The position numbers and the translations under genes were made by a program. From Megamonas sp. UBA1796 (GTDB lineage Bacteria; Bacillota; Negativicutes; Selenomonadales; Selenomonadaceae): 64,000 nucleotides of DNA. The stretch covers positions 48,832 to 112,831 of the forward strand of contig DCFU01000028.1 of assembly GCA_002319795.1 (NCBI GenBank), given 5' to 3'. Shown here piece by piece: positions 18,265 to 27,673 of the stretch (positions are counted from its first letter, which is position 1; each line of letters starts with the position of its first letter). The notes under the pieces are model-generated. The model worked only from the letters and a program-made list of their open reading frames with translations, did not search any database and was not told the origin of the DNA.

Positions 18265-18305
18265 CAGCTCCGATATTTCCATTTTGCAATGGAGAATCGG
18301 AGCTG
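18265..18305. other. Strong imperfect inverted repeat before priA
   Basis: CAGCTCCGAT...ATGGA...ATCGGAGCTG forms a long stem (outer arm 10 bp perfect, inner TCCAT/ATGGA) around a TTTGCA loop. On the plus strand it is not followed by a T run, so it is not a plain terminator for the upstream operon. On the minus strand it is followed by TCATTTTTTG. It sits in the 136-base gap between the GIY-YIG gene and priA. Confidence 0.5.
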
Positions 18306-18388
18306 CTTGCGCTCTGCAGATCGCTGGCGATATCATAGATTTTGCTTGAGCCCCCATAGGAGATAAAGGAAAAGTTGGTGCGGTTATT

Positions 18389-20800
18389 TTGTTGACAGCA
18401 GATGTATTTGTAAATATACCGATAAAGAGCATATCCAGAGCTTATACGTACCGTGTGCCGGAGGAGCTTGCGCATATGGGAGCTGGGTGGCGTGTATTCG
18501 TGCCGTTCGGCGGACGCAAGGTCGAAGGTTTCATTCTCGCGATGAAGGAGAGGCCTGAAGGTGAGATGGAATATAAGGATATTCTGGCGGCTGTTGATGA
18601 GGAGGCGTGGTTTTCACCTGAGATGATTGAAGCGGCCCGCTGGATGGCAACGTATTATCTTTGCTCATTGGCGGAGACGATGCGCCTTTTTATGCCGGGG
18701 AAAAGCGGCCTTAAAATTGAGGTTCGTTATGCGGCCAGAGAAGACCAGAAGGAGCATCCTCTTTTACAGTTGAAAGGATGCGCGGCGGTTTTTTCGAGGC
18801 TCATCACACAGGGTCCTATGGGACAGGCCGCTATTAAAAATGCTTTGCCGGAGTATGCAGATGCGATGGACGGCTTTTTGGAGCAGCTTATGCAGCATCA
18901 TGTGATTGAAAAAGATTATTGTGCAAAAAAACGCGCTTCAGAGCTTTATGAGAAATATGTCGTACTGCGGCAAGATCTGGATGCATCCCTGCTGAATGGT
19001 TTTTCAAGACGTCCGGCACAAAAGAGACTGTTGGAGCTGTTGCAGGACGGTGCGGAGCAGAGTATGGTACAGCTCAAAAAACAGGGCGTATCCCTGGCAA
19101 CCGTACAAACGGTTGCAGCGCAGAACTTGATTGTCGTGCGGCAGAAACGCATATTGCGTGATAGTTATGAGCAGATGAAGGCAGAGGGGAAACGTCTGCA
19201 GCTGACGACGGAACAAATACAGGTCCTGCATGTAATTGGACCCTATATAGGCAGGCGGGAATACCATAGCTTTTTGCTTTATGGTGTGACGGGCAGTGGC
19301 AAGACACAGGTTTATATCGAAACAGCGCTGCGCGTGCGGCAGCAGGGACGGCGGGTTATCGTGCTTGTACCCGAGATCGCGCTTACAGGACAGCTGGTGC
19401 AATCCTTTAAGACTTCTTTTGCACAGGATATTATCGTCATGCACAGCCGCTTATCTATCCATGAACGCAACGATGCGATTGTACGCATACGTCGTGGAGA
19501 GGCCGGGGTTGTCATTGGAGCACGTTCAGCACTTTTTACCCCGCTTGCTGATATTGGCTGTATTATTCTCGATGAAGAGCAGGATATGTCGTATAAGCAG
19601 GATGAGGCACCACGCTATCATGCGGGAGTCGTCGCAGAGAAGCTTGCACGTATCCATGGGGCAGTGCTTCTTCTGGGCAGCGCTACGCCTTCAATGGAGA
19701 GCTGTTACCGCGCAGCACACAAGGAACATACGTTGCTTAGGATGCCGCAGCGTATTGGCGAAAGACCGCTGCCGGCCGTTGCATGTGTCGATATGCGGCT
19801 TGAGCTTCAGCAGGGGAATCGTAAGATTATTTCGCGGGCTTTGCAGACACTTATTGCGGATACGCTGACGAAAAAGGAACAGCTTATCCTCATGCTGAAT
19901 CGCCGCGGCTATTCTACCTTTGTCATGTGCCGTTCCTGTGGGCATGTCATCAAATGCAATTTTTGTGGATTGCCGCTTGTCTATCATAAAAATGGGCGTT
20001 TGAGCTGCCATCATTGTGATGTGACGGAGCCGGTACCTGATGTTTGCCCAAAATGCGGCAGCCGCTATATCAAGTATTTTGGCTCAGGTACAGAAAAGCT
20101 GGAGCAGGAGCTGAAAGAGCTTGTGCCCCAGGCGCGTATAGTACGTATGGATCGTGATACGACCACGGGGAAATTCGCCCATTCGCGGATACTCGATGCC
20201 TTCAGGAGAGGCGAGTATGATATATTGCTTGGCACACAGATGGTTGCCAAGGGGCATGATATTCCAAATGTAACGGCAGTTGGAATTATCAGCGCGGATT
20301 CCAGTCTTAATATGCCGGACTTCCGTGCCGCGGAACGTTGCTTCATGCTCATTACACAGACTGCAGGGCGCGCAGGACGCGGAACAGTGCCGGGCCATGT
20401 AGTTGTGCAGAGCTACAATCCAGAGCATTACGCGGTGCAGTGTGGTATACGTCAAGACTATGAGGGCTTTTACCGTGCAGAGCTTGCTATGCGCCGACAG
20501 CTTTTTTTCCCGCCTTTCAGCCGGTTGGTGAAGCTCACCTTTCAAAATGAGCAGGAACAAAAGGCACAAGAGGCCGCAATGTGTTTTCGTGACAGCTTTG
20601 CGTCTGCATTTGTCGAAGATGATACCCAGCAGATCATTGGCCCTTCACCGGCAATCATTGCGAATTTTCGGGGGATTTATCGCTTCTGCCTGCTTATCAA
20701 AACAGGCAGACTTGAGGCTGTACAGGATTTCCTGCGTGCCCGGGAGATGCAGCTGCGAATGGATGTTATCATTGATATAGATCCAATTTCAACGTTGTAG
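18389..20800 (+). CDS. priA: Primosomal protein N' (replication restart helicase PriA)
   Basis: PriA recognises stalled forks and reloads the replicative helicase. The 803-residue protein has an N-terminal DNA-binding domain (VNIPIKSISRAYTYRVPEEL, FGGRKVEGFIL) and a Walker A motif in YGVTGSGKTQVYIE. Its DExH-type box reads DEEQDMSYKQDE, with Q where many have H, as is common in PriA. The helicase C domain ends in TQTAGRAGRG. The eight zinc cysteines lie in CRSCGHVIKCNFCG...CHHC...CPKCG. The start is a TTG with only a weak ribosome site, so the N-terminus is uncertain by a few codons. Confidence 0.95.
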   Translation: MLTADVFVNIPIKSISRAYTYRVPEELAHMGAGWRVFVPFGGRKVEGFILAMKERPEGEMEYKDILAAVDEEAWFSPEMIEAARWMATYYLCSLAETMRLFMPGKSGLKIEVRYAAREDQKEHPLLQLKGCAAVFSRLITQGPMGQAAIKNALPEYADAMDGFLEQLMQHHVIEKDYCAKKRASELYEKYVVLRQDLDASLLNGFSRRPAQKRLLELLQDGAEQSMVQLKKQGVSLATVQTVAAQNLIVVRQKRILRDSYEQMKAEGKRLQLTTEQIQVLHVIGPYIGRREYHSFLLYGVTGSGKTQVYIETALRVRQQGRRVIVLVPEIALTGQLVQSFKTSFAQDIIVMHSRLSIHERNDAIVRIRRGEAGVVIGARSALFTPLADIGCIILDEEQDMSYKQDEAPRYHAGVVAEKLARIHGAVLLLGSATPSMESCYRAAHKEHTLLRMPQRIGERPLPAVACVDMRLELQQGNRKIISRALQTLIADTLTKKEQLILMLNRRGYSTFVMCRSCGHVIKCNFCGLPLVYHKNGRLSCHHCDVTEPVPDVCPKCGSRYIKYFGSGTEKLEQELKELVPQARIVRMDRDTTTGKFAHSRILDAFRRGEYDILLGTQMVAKGHDIPNVTAVGIISADSSLNMPDFRAAERCFMLITQTAGRAGRGTVPGHVVVQSYNPEHYAVQCGIRQDYEGFYRAELAMRRQLFFPPFSRLVKLTFQNEQEQKAQEAAMCFRDSFASAFVEDDTQQIIGPSPAIIANFRGIYRFCLLIKTGRLEAVQDFLRAREMQLRMDVIIDIDPISTL

Positions 20801-20854
20801 TTTTATTTTAATAAGAAACTGACATAGCAGGATACAAAATTAATTTTTATTTTC

Positions 20855-20883
20855 TTGTATGTCAATTTATGATAGAATACATA
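20855..20883 (+). promoter_or_regulatory. Candidate sigma-70 promoter of prfC
   Basis: TTGTAT (20855-20860) and TACATA (20878-20883) are 17 bases apart. A small hairpin GCCGCT-TTTT-AGCGGC (20919-20934) lies in the leader ahead of the prfC ribosome site. Confidence 0.5.
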
Positions 20884-20955
20884 ATAGTGCAGTTTTTACA
20901 AATTGGGATTGATTTTATGCCGCTTTTTAGCGGCGTCTTATATGTTTGGGGGATT

Positions 20956-22581
20956 ATGATTTTGTCAGTAGAAGAACTTGATCAGGAAATTAAAAAGCGT
21001 CGTACCTTTGCTATTATTTCTCATCCGGATGCCGGTAAGACGACGTTGACGGAAAAGTTGCTGCTTTATGGAGGGGCCATTCATCTGGCAGGTTCCATAA
21101 AGTCGCGTAAGACGCAGCGCCATGCAGTATCCGACTGGATGGAAATCGAAAAGCAGCGCGGAATTTCCGTTACCTCGAGTGTGCTGCAGTTTGATTATGC
21201 AGGCTATCGTATCAACATTTTGGATACGCCGGGGCATCAGGACTTCAGTGAGGATACTTATCGCACGCTCATGGCTGTGGATAGTGCTGTCATGATTATT
21301 GATGTTGCCAAGGGCGTTGAAGCGCAGACAAAAAAGTTGTTTAAGGTATGCAAACAGCGGGGCATTCCAATTTTCACTTTTGTGAATAAGCTTGACCGCT
21401 ATGGCAAGGCACCGCTCGATCTTATGGATGAGCTGGAAAATGTATTAGGTATACGTTCTTATCCGATGAATTGGCCGATTGGCATTGATGGCAAATATAA
21501 AGGCGTTTATGACCGTCAGAAGAAAATGATTGAGCTTTTTGATGATGATACTACGCATGGACAGAAAGCGCGTACTTCTGTTACAGGTACACTGGAGGAT
21601 CCAAAGTTTGCTGCGCTTCTGGGTGAAGACATACATCAATCGCTTGTAGAGGATATTGAGTTGCTGGATACCGCAGGGGAGCCGTTCGACCTTGACAAGG
21701 TTGCAGCAGGCGAGCTTACACCAATGTTTTTTGGTTCGGCTATGACAAATTTTGGTGTGCAGAATTTTCTGGAGGAGTATCTGCATCTTGCGCCTCCACC
21801 TGCACCGCGAAATTCATCGGATGGAATTATCCAGCCGGATGATGAACATTTTTCGGCGTTCGTTTTCAAAATACAGGCGAATATGAATCCGGCACACAGG
21901 GATCGTTTGGCGTTTATCCGCATCTGTTCAGGAAAGTTTGAACGCGGTATGAGCGTCTATCATCATAAAACAGATAAAATGATAAAGTTGTCACAGCCAC
22001 AGCAATTTTTGGCACAGGACCGGCAGATCATCGACGAAGCCTATCCGGGAGATATCATTGGGCTTTTTGATCCGGGCATATTTGGTATTGGCGATACGTT
22101 GTGCGATGCTTCACATAAATTTGATTTTGCAGATTTTCCGGTATTTCCACCAGAGAAATTTGCGCGTGTGCAGGCCAAGGATACCATGAAGCGCAAACAG
22201 TTCGTGAAGGGAATCGAACAACTTACGCAGGAAGGTGCTATTCAGCTTTTTCAGCAGCCGGGAGCTGGTATGGAATCTTATATTGTTGGCACGGTCGGCA
22301 CCTTGCAGTTTGAGGTACTGGAGTACCGTTTGAAGAACGAGTATGGCGTGGATCTTCTTATGCAGCTGCAGCCTTTTGAGGTAGCGCGCTGGCTGGCTTT
22401 TGAAGATGGCTCGGAGGTTGTGCCAGCATCCCTGAAAGGAATAGACCGTGGAATGTTCGTTCATGACCGCCATGAAAACCCAGTGCTGTTGGTGAATAAT
22501 GAATGGGCACTGGGATGGATTGTGGATAATAATCCGGGACTTGAGCTATATCACGTTCCTATGGATAAAAAAGAAGCATGA
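20956..22581 (+). CDS. prfC: Peptide chain release factor 3
   Basis: RF3 is a translational GTPase that recycles RF1/RF2 after termination. The G motifs are SHPDAGKTTLTEKLL (G1), DTPGHQDFSEDTYR (G3) and NKLDR (G4), followed by domain II and the RF3-specific C-terminal part (PVFPPEKFARVQAKDTMKRKQF). The frame is open to 20869, but family members begin near LSVEELDQEIKKRRTFAIISHPD. ATG 20956 (with GGGGGA just upstream) or TTG 20962 is therefore the likely start, giving about 541 residues. It is monocistronic, between a promoter and the convergent DUF4931 gene. Confidence 0.95.
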   Translation: MILSVEELDQEIKKRRTFAIISHPDAGKTTLTEKLLLYGGAIHLAGSIKSRKTQRHAVSDWMEIEKQRGISVTSSVLQFDYAGYRINILDTPGHQDFSEDTYRTLMAVDSAVMIIDVAKGVEAQTKKLFKVCKQRGIPIFTFVNKLDRYGKAPLDLMDELENVLGIRSYPMNWPIGIDGKYKGVYDRQKKMIELFDDDTTHGQKARTSVTGTLEDPKFAALLGEDIHQSLVEDIELLDTAGEPFDLDKVAAGELTPMFFGSAMTNFGVQNFLEEYLHLAPPPAPRNSSDGIIQPDDEHFSAFVFKIQANMNPAHRDRLAFIRICSGKFERGMSVYHHKTDKMIKLSQPQQFLAQDRQIIDEAYPGDIIGLFDPGIFGIGDTLCDASHKFDFADFPVFPPEKFARVQAKDTMKRKQFVKGIEQLTQEGAIQLFQQPGAGMESYIVGTVGTLQFEVLEYRLKNEYGVDLLMQLQPFEVARWLAFEDGSEVVPASLKGIDRGMFVHDRHENPVLLVNNEWALGWIVDNNPGLELYHVPMDKKEA

Positions 22582-22610
22582 AAAAAGGCCTTCTCTCACA
22601 GAGAAGGCCT
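22580..22610 (-). terminator. Intrinsic terminator of the DUF4931 gene
   Basis: AGGCCTTCTC pairs with GAGAAGGCCT (10 bp, perfect, 5-base loop). On the minus strand it runs into TTTTTT. It overlaps the last codons of the minus-strand gene. The plus strand has no T run after the stem, though the hairpin may still slow transcription leaving prfC. Confidence 0.85.
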
Positions 22611-23372
22611 ATCGGCAAAATAGATTTTTCGGACATCTTTCACGATGGCCTCCAGATTATTGGGGCGAAAGTGTATATTGTAGCCGATGAAGAGCGGTGA
22701 GGTTGCGAAGCGCGGCATGATTTTGACGCGCATGAGCCCGTTGTCACAGTAGAAAAATATATTGTAACTTTTGCAACGCCGGTTGAAGTGACGCATGATA
22801 TAGTCCACGGCAATCCAGATATAATCGGCTGTGATATCAATGCTTTTATTGGAAGCCGGCACCACATTGAATTCACAGAAGCCTACGCGGGGATGCGTGG
22901 AAATATTAAATATGACACCGTTGCTTTCTGTAATCGGAATACCAATAAATTCCGATGAATCGCAAAGCAGCTGGTCGTCGAGTTTTGAAAAGCCGATGAG
23001 CTGCATATGCGGATGACGCAGTGTACCGCCGGAAAGTGGGCCATAGTTCTTAAAGAAGATAACGGATTTATATTTTCCGGAGGACATCATGGATTGCCAG
23101 TGCTTTATGCTGAAACGCATGAGCCGATGCATATATTCCAGGCTATAATCGGGAATATCCATATGACATTCTTTTCCTTCGATGATTACGAACTGATCTG
23201 CATCGTCCAATACATTGTACTTATTTTTCAGCAGGATGATGTCACCGTCCGTATCCAATATATCTGTAAGATGTTCACGGTCACAAAAAGGACAGGCATT
23301 TTCCTGATGGATAATATTTTCTGGTTTTTTTTTGCCGAGTGTAACGTCGAAGCCTATGAGATTAATTTCCAT
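22596..23372 (-). CDS. DUF4931 family protein, GalT/HIT-like
   Basis: The 258-residue protein resembles the DUF4931 group, a relative of galactose-1-phosphate uridylyltransferase in the HIT superfamily. Seen: a CPFC pair near residue 27 as in the GalT zinc site, FKNYGPLSGGTLRHPHMQLIG with the HPHMQ motif corresponding to the GalT catalytic HxHxQ, and CEFNVVP. GalT-like proteins move nucleotidyl groups between sugar phosphates. The true substrate here is unknown, and no other Leloir gene is nearby. The start follows AGGAGAG. It is divergent from the flippase gene. Confidence 0.8.
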   Translation of the reverse strand: MEINLIGFDVTLGKKKPENIIHQENACPFCDREHLTDILDTDGDIILLKNKYNVLDDADQFVIIEGKECHMDIPDYSLEYMHRLMRFSIKHWQSMMSSGKYKSVIFFKNYGPLSGGTLRHPHMQLIGFSKLDDQLLCDSSEFIGIPITESNGVIFNISTHPRVGFCEFNVVPASNKSIDITADYIWIAVDYIMRHFNRRCKSYNIFFYCDNGLMRVKIMPRFATSPLFIGYNIHFRPNNLEAIVKDVRKIYFADRPSL

Positions 23373-23516
23373 GGAGCCACTCTCCTGTTAAATTCACTAT
23401 GGAAGATGCCGTGCATTAATGATATAATTCTTCCATTGCCATAAATAGGTTAAGGTTATTTTCTTTATTATATAAGGAATACGTTTTTTTTGCAAAAAGA
23501 AGAGGCAGTTTTCTTT

Positions 23517-23534
23517 AAGGCGGTGTTTTAGATT
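23517..23534 (+). promoter_or_regulatory. Ribosome binding site with AUU start codon for the flippase gene
   Basis: AAGGCGGTG (23517-23525) differs from the ideal anti-16S match AAGGAGGTG at one base. Six bases later comes ATT at 23532, directly after an in-frame TAG. No ATG, GTG, TTG or CTG occurs in frame before the TTG at 23640, which lies inside the first membrane helix. Confidence 0.65.
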
Positions 23535-25199
23535 AGCAGGCAGGATATTTCAGAACAGAAATCAAGCAAAGGTGAGTCCTTCCTTAAAGGAACGTTCATC
23601 CTTACTATCGCAGGGATTGTTGTCAAAGTCATTGGCTCCTTGAACTGGATTTTCGTATCGCGCATACTCGGTGGTGAGGGCATCGGGCTTTATCAGATGG
23701 CATTTCCTATATATTTCTTTGCGCTGAGCGTTTCGACTGCCGGTGTACCGGTGGCAATATCCATCATTACTTCAGAACGTGTGGCGCTCAAAGATATTTT
23801 TGGCGCAAAGCGTATTTTTAAGATTTCTATGGCGCTTATGTTTATTACAGGATTGTTTTTTAGCCTGTTGACATATTGGGGGGCACAGTGGCTTATAGAT
23901 TTTCAGTTTATCCGTGATCCGCGTGCATATTATTCTGTGGTAGCCTTGGCTCCGGCTATCTTCTTTGTAACATTACTGGCGAGTTCCCGCGGGTACTTAC
24001 AGGGATGGCAGCGCATGACGCCAACGGCGGTTTCGCAGATTGTTGAGCAGATTTTTCGCGTCATAACCATGATACTATTTGCGAGCATGTTCCTGCCCTG
24101 GGGTTTGGAATATGCAGCCGCAGGCGCGAGCCTGGGGGCATTTGCGGGGGCGGTGACAGGACTTATCGTACTGATATACTTCCATTGGAAGCTGGAACGC
24201 GACATCATACGTGATTATGGACATGATTTGCAACCTCTTCCGGGCGAACAGAGAGTATCCTGCTGGAAGATTATCTGCCGTATATTTGCTTTATCGCTGC
24301 CGGTATCAGTAGCGAGCATCATGTTACCGGTCGTTTCCAACCTTGATCTGGCGATTGTGCCGCAGCGTCTGGAAGCAGCAGGTTATACAATCAATCAGGC
24401 TACGGAACTTTTCGGCTATCTTACGGGGATGGCCGTGCCTTTGGTGAATCTGTCCACCATACTTACGGCATCTCTGGCAATGAGTATAGTGCCAGCTATT
24501 TCCAAGGCCAGAGCCTTGAAGAATCAAGCCGCGGTTTTTGATAATACAGCGGCTTGCATACGCATTTCAAATTTTGTGTGCTTCCCGGCGTTTGTAATCG
24601 TACTTGTGCTGGCAACTCCTATTTCGTCACTCATTTATAACGCTCCGGGAGCAGGTCCTGCCGTATGGGTATCGTCCTTCAGCATTGTGCTTTTAGGTTT
24701 GCATCAGGTTTCCACAGGTGTGCTGCAGGGACTGGGGTATCCATCAATTCCTATGATTAATATGATTATAGCGGCAGTAGCCAAGGTTGCATTGAACTGG
24801 ACGCTCACGGCTCAGCCCTATTTGGGCATTATGGGAGCTGCCTGGGCAACAGTTGCGGATATTGGTATTGCTGCCGTCGTCAATTTGTATTTCATTCATA
24901 AATATATCGGTTATCACATGGAGATTCCACAGGTGCTGAAGACAATCGGCGCTGCTGCTGTTATGGGTATTGCGGTCCGGCTGTTTTATGATATGACGAT
25001 GGCACAGCTCGGAAGCGGCGTATTTTCGACATTTGGAGCTGTGTTTGCCGGTTGTGTTGTTTATATCGCGGTTCTTCTTCTTGCTGGAGGTATCCTTGAG
25101 GAGGATGTGGAGCGAATACCTGTGATAGGGCATATAAGTATCCGGATTTTGCGCAGGGCAGGCATTTTCAAGGTTAAGGAGGACCAGGAAGGACATTGA
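23532..25199 (+). CDS. SpoVB/MurJ-like polysaccharide or lipid II flippase (MOP superfamily), probable AUU start
   Basis: This membrane protein of the MOP/MviN superfamily has about 12-14 helices and is SpoVB-like (LNWIFVSRILGGEGIGLYQMAFPIYFFALS, GVPVAISIITSE, SRGYLQGWQRMTPTAVSQIVEQIFRV). Such proteins move lipid-linked sugars across the membrane. The first ordinary start codon (TTG 23640) would remove half of the first helix. In-frame sequence upstream encodes the expected N-terminus (ESFLKGTFILTIAGIVVKVIGS) and runs back to ATT 23532 behind a strong ribosome site, giving 555 residues. Its stop overlaps the lipid kinase start by one base. Confidence 0.85.
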   Translation: MSRQDISEQKSSKGESFLKGTFILTIAGIVVKVIGSLNWIFVSRILGGEGIGLYQMAFPIYFFALSVSTAGVPVAISIITSERVALKDIFGAKRIFKISMALMFITGLFFSLLTYWGAQWLIDFQFIRDPRAYYSVVALAPAIFFVTLLASSRGYLQGWQRMTPTAVSQIVEQIFRVITMILFASMFLPWGLEYAAAGASLGAFAGAVTGLIVLIYFHWKLERDIIRDYGHDLQPLPGEQRVSCWKIICRIFALSLPVSVASIMLPVVSNLDLAIVPQRLEAAGYTINQATELFGYLTGMAVPLVNLSTILTASLAMSIVPAISKARALKNQAAVFDNTAACIRISNFVCFPAFVIVLVLATPISSLIYNAPGAGPAVWVSSFSIVLLGLHQVSTGVLQGLGYPSIPMINMIIAAVAKVALNWTLTAQPYLGIMGAAWATVADIGIAAVVNLYFIHKYIGYHMEIPQVLKTIGAAAVMGIAVRLFYDMTMAQLGSGVFSTFGAVFAGCVVYIAVLLLAGGILEEDVERIPVIGHISIRILRRAGIFKVKEDQEGH

Positions 25200-26074
25200 T
25201 GAAAAAGTTAGTTCTTGTTTATAATCCTGTATCAGGGCATGCTGATTTTAAGAATAAGCTGGATGAAATTCTGGAAAGGTTCCAGCAGCATGATTGTATG
25301 CTTATGGCATATCGAACATGCAGGGACAACAGCGCTCTTCCAGAGTTTATCCGTGAAGCAGGGGCAGAGGGAATTGTCGTAGCCGGCGGCGATGGCACGC
25401 TGCATGAGGTGGTGAACATCCTTATGCGTAATGAGATACGGCTTCCGGTGGCTATTATTGGCAGCGGAACATCCAATGATTTTGCGTCTTATCTGGGTGT
25501 GACGGAGGATTTGGGAACCTATATTGCGCAAATTGCGGCTGGCCGGACAAGACAGGTCGACCTTGGGCGAAGCGGTGAGGAGTATTTTGTCAATGTAGCC
25601 AGCGCAGGCATGCTTACTTCGATTGCGCATGAAGTCGATCCCAGATTGAAGAATTCTTTTGGCAAGATGGCCTACTATCTGCACAGCCTGGGAGAGCTAC
25701 CGCATTTTCGTTCTGTTCCTCTGCATATAGAGGCAAATGGGCAGAGCTTTGAGGAGCAGGCGTTTTTCTTCCTCATTGCCAACAGTGGAACCGTAGCGGG
25801 TTTCAGGAATGCAATCCCTTCTGCGAGTCTGAATGATGGCAGGCTTGATTTACTGCTGGTGCGTCAGTGCAGTATTCCGGAATTCATGACGCTTGCCGCG
25901 GAACTTGTTGGAGGCAGATCTATACTGGGGAAAAAGAGTGTGCTGTATTTGCAGGCAGAATCTATCCGGGTCTCATCAGACGAGGGACTTGACAGCGATT
26001 TGGATGGAGAGCTGGGTTCGAAGCTGCCACTGGATGTTGTTGCAGTTCCCGGGGCATTGGAGATATACTGCTGA
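25199..26074 (+). CDS. YegS/BmrU-type diacylglycerol kinase family lipid kinase
   Basis: These cytoplasmic enzymes phosphorylate diacylglycerol or related lipids, often to recycle it for phospholipid synthesis. The 291-residue protein has YNPVSGHADFKNKL at the N-terminus, the nucleotide-binding VVAGGDGTLHEVVN, and the IIGSGTSNDFASYLG loop. The C-terminal acidic SDEGLDSDLDGE strand fits the family's second domain. ATG 25199 is used, with AGGAAGG 6 bases upstream, and overlaps the flippase TGA. Coupling to a lipid flippase suggests a shared envelope-lipid role, which is inference. Confidence 0.9.
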   Translation: MKKLVLVYNPVSGHADFKNKLDEILERFQQHDCMLMAYRTCRDNSALPEFIREAGAEGIVVAGGDGTLHEVVNILMRNEIRLPVAIIGSGTSNDFASYLGVTEDLGTYIAQIAAGRTRQVDLGRSGEEYFVNVASAGMLTSIAHEVDPRLKNSFGKMAYYLHSLGELPHFRSVPLHIEANGQSFEEQAFFFLIANSGTVAGFRNAIPSASLNDGRLDLLLVRQCSIPEFMTLAAELVGGRSILGKKSVLYLQAESIRVSSDEGLDSDLDGELGSKLPLDVVAVPGALEIYC

Positions 26075-26100
26075 TTGTGGATAAGATTAAAACATAAGAC

Positions 26101-26148
26101 AAAAATGGAATGGCGCATCTTTGTGAGATTGCGCCATTCCATTTTTTA
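26101..26148. terminator. Bidirectional intrinsic terminator
   Basis: AAAAATGGAATGGCGCA pairs with TGCGCCATTCCATTTTT (17 bp) around an 11-base loop, flanked by A and T runs. It separates the plus-strand lipid kinase from the convergent DUF815 gene. Confidence 0.92.
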
Positions 26149-26186
26149 AGTTCCTGATGAGAGAAGGGTGCAGCCATCCCTCTGTT

Positions 26187-27422
26187 TTATGCCTGCTGTC
26201 CGAGATAGTATGTTACGAATTGCTGCGCTACACGGCCATTGCGGCCGGAATGTGTAATCTCCCAGCGAAGGCCCTGGATGCGTAGCTCTTCTGCTTCCAG
26301 GTTAATGCCATTTTGGCGCAGCAAATGGTCAATGATAGCAAGATATTCCTTTTGGCTTGGCGAAAGGTAATTAATAATAAGACCAAAACGGTCCGAGAGT
26401 GAAATGGTTTCATTGACACTGTCATTCCGATACAGTTCCTCCTGTGTGTCTTCACGGTCGTTCCAGGATTCCTTAATAATATGGCGACGGTTCGAGGTAG
26501 CGTAGATGAGTACATTTTCGGGGCGTGCTTCTACGCCGCCTTCAATAGCGGATTTGAGATATTTGTATTCTACTTCGAATTCTTCGAAGGAAAGGTCATC
26601 GAGGAATATAATGAATTTTTTGCTGGCGAATTTTCGTAAGGATTCCATAATCCTGGGAAGCTCTACGAGTTGTGGCTTTGTAAGCTGCAGTAAACGCAGG
26701 CCGAGAGTGTAGTATTCGTTTGCCAGTGCTTTAACGGAAGAGGATTTTCCTGTACCACGTGCACCGATGAGGAGCGTATTGTTTGCTGGTTTGCCGTTTA
26801 CGAAGGCCAGGGTATTGGCAACAAGCTGCTCCTTTTGTGCTTCGCAGCCAATAAGATTCGCCAGACGTATGTTTTCAAAATGTTGGATACCGACAAGCTG
26901 GTTTTTTTTATCCCAGCGAAAGGCACGGTAAGAGGCAATGTCCCCATACCCGTAACGGCGATAATAGCCCAGCAGGGCAGCAGCTGTTGCTGCTGGTGTA
27001 TGCGCCTTTTCGAGCAAAGTATATAAATTGTCAGAAGCCTCATTGGAAAGCTTTTTCGTTGGGGTGTAGTCATCGAGCAGCTTTATTGGCAACATAGTGC
27101 TTGGCGGCGGACTGAATACCGCATGTAAAAGTGCTATATCATGTTCAAATGCCTGGTAAAGACTGGGGCCGATTTTTCCATTTGATAATTCCGTGATTTG
27201 TGCAGCAATATTGCTGTCATGAGATAAGACATAGATAACGTAGGAACGCAAAAGGCTGCCAGAGAGGCCAAGCTCCTCTGCACGGGCTATAAGTTTCGCA
27301 CTGCAGGTGTATTGCAGTGCGGGCTGGTCTGGCTGTTCAATGGCCTGTATGAAGGCCTGTATAGTGTCATCGGCTAAAAGATTGCGGCACACAAGAAGCT
27401 CTTGTAAACTTGGTTTCTTCAT
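26187..27422 (-). CDS. DUF815 family AAA-type ATPase
   Basis: The 411-residue protein has an unassigned N-terminal half and a P-loop ATPase C-terminal half: Walker A in IGARGTGKSSSVKALANEY, Walker B in KKFIIFLDDLSFEE, then YATSNRRHIIKESW, all typical of the DUF815 family. The family has no settled function; bacterial genomes often carry it alone as here. The tail (GRNGRVAQQFVTYYLG) resembles the lid region. It is monocistronic, reading toward the shared terminator at 26101. Confidence 0.9.
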   Translation of the reverse strand: MKKPSLQELLVCRNLLADDTIQAFIQAIEQPDQPALQYTCSAKLIARAEELGLSGSLLRSYVIYVLSHDSNIAAQITELSNGKIGPSLYQAFEHDIALLHAVFSPPPSTMLPIKLLDDYTPTKKLSNEASDNLYTLLEKAHTPAATAAALLGYYRRYGYGDIASYRAFRWDKKNQLVGIQHFENIRLANLIGCEAQKEQLVANTLAFVNGKPANNTLLIGARGTGKSSSVKALANEYYTLGLRLLQLTKPQLVELPRIMESLRKFASKKFIIFLDDLSFEEFEVEYKYLKSAIEGGVEARPENVLIYATSNRRHIIKESWNDREDTQEELYRNDSVNETISLSDRFGLIINYLSPSQKEYLAIIDHLLRQNGINLEAEELRIQGLRWEITHSGRNGRVAQQFVTYYLGQQA

Positions 27423-27492
27423 AAGATAAAAATGTCCTTTCTGAATATATTCATATTATTATATCATAAAGGAATTCCATAAAAATGTAAAC

Positions 27493-27520
27493 AAAAAAGA
27501 GCAAGCAATAAGCTTACTCT
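27493..27520 (-). terminator. Intrinsic terminator after tRNA-Pro
   Basis: On the minus strand AGAGTAAGC pairs with GCTTGCTCT (9 bp, one G-T pair, 5-base loop), followed by TTTTTG. Confidence 0.85.
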
Positions 27521-27535
27521 TCCTTTTCAAAATAA

Positions 27536-27612
27536 TGGTCGGGATGACAGGATTCGAACCTGCGACCTCATCGTCCCGAACGATGCGCGCTACCAAGCTG
27601 TGCTACATCCCG
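27536..27612 (-). tRNA. tRNA-Pro (anticodon CGG)
   Basis: This is a 77-base cloverleaf on the minus strand with acceptor CGGGATG/CATCCCG, anticodon arm CATCG-TTCGGGA-CGATG giving anticodon CGG, TTCGAATCC in the T arm, and an encoded CCA end. It reads CCG proline codons. A terminator follows directly. Confidence 0.97.
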
Positions 27613-27673
27613 ACAACATAAAATAGTATACTACGTAATAAAAAAAAATGCAAGCATTTTTTCCACAAATTTC

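Noticed and set aside
18265..18305. Reading the hairpin before priA as the terminator of the ade operon
   Set aside because: There is no T run after the stem on the plus strand. Kept only as a structured element.
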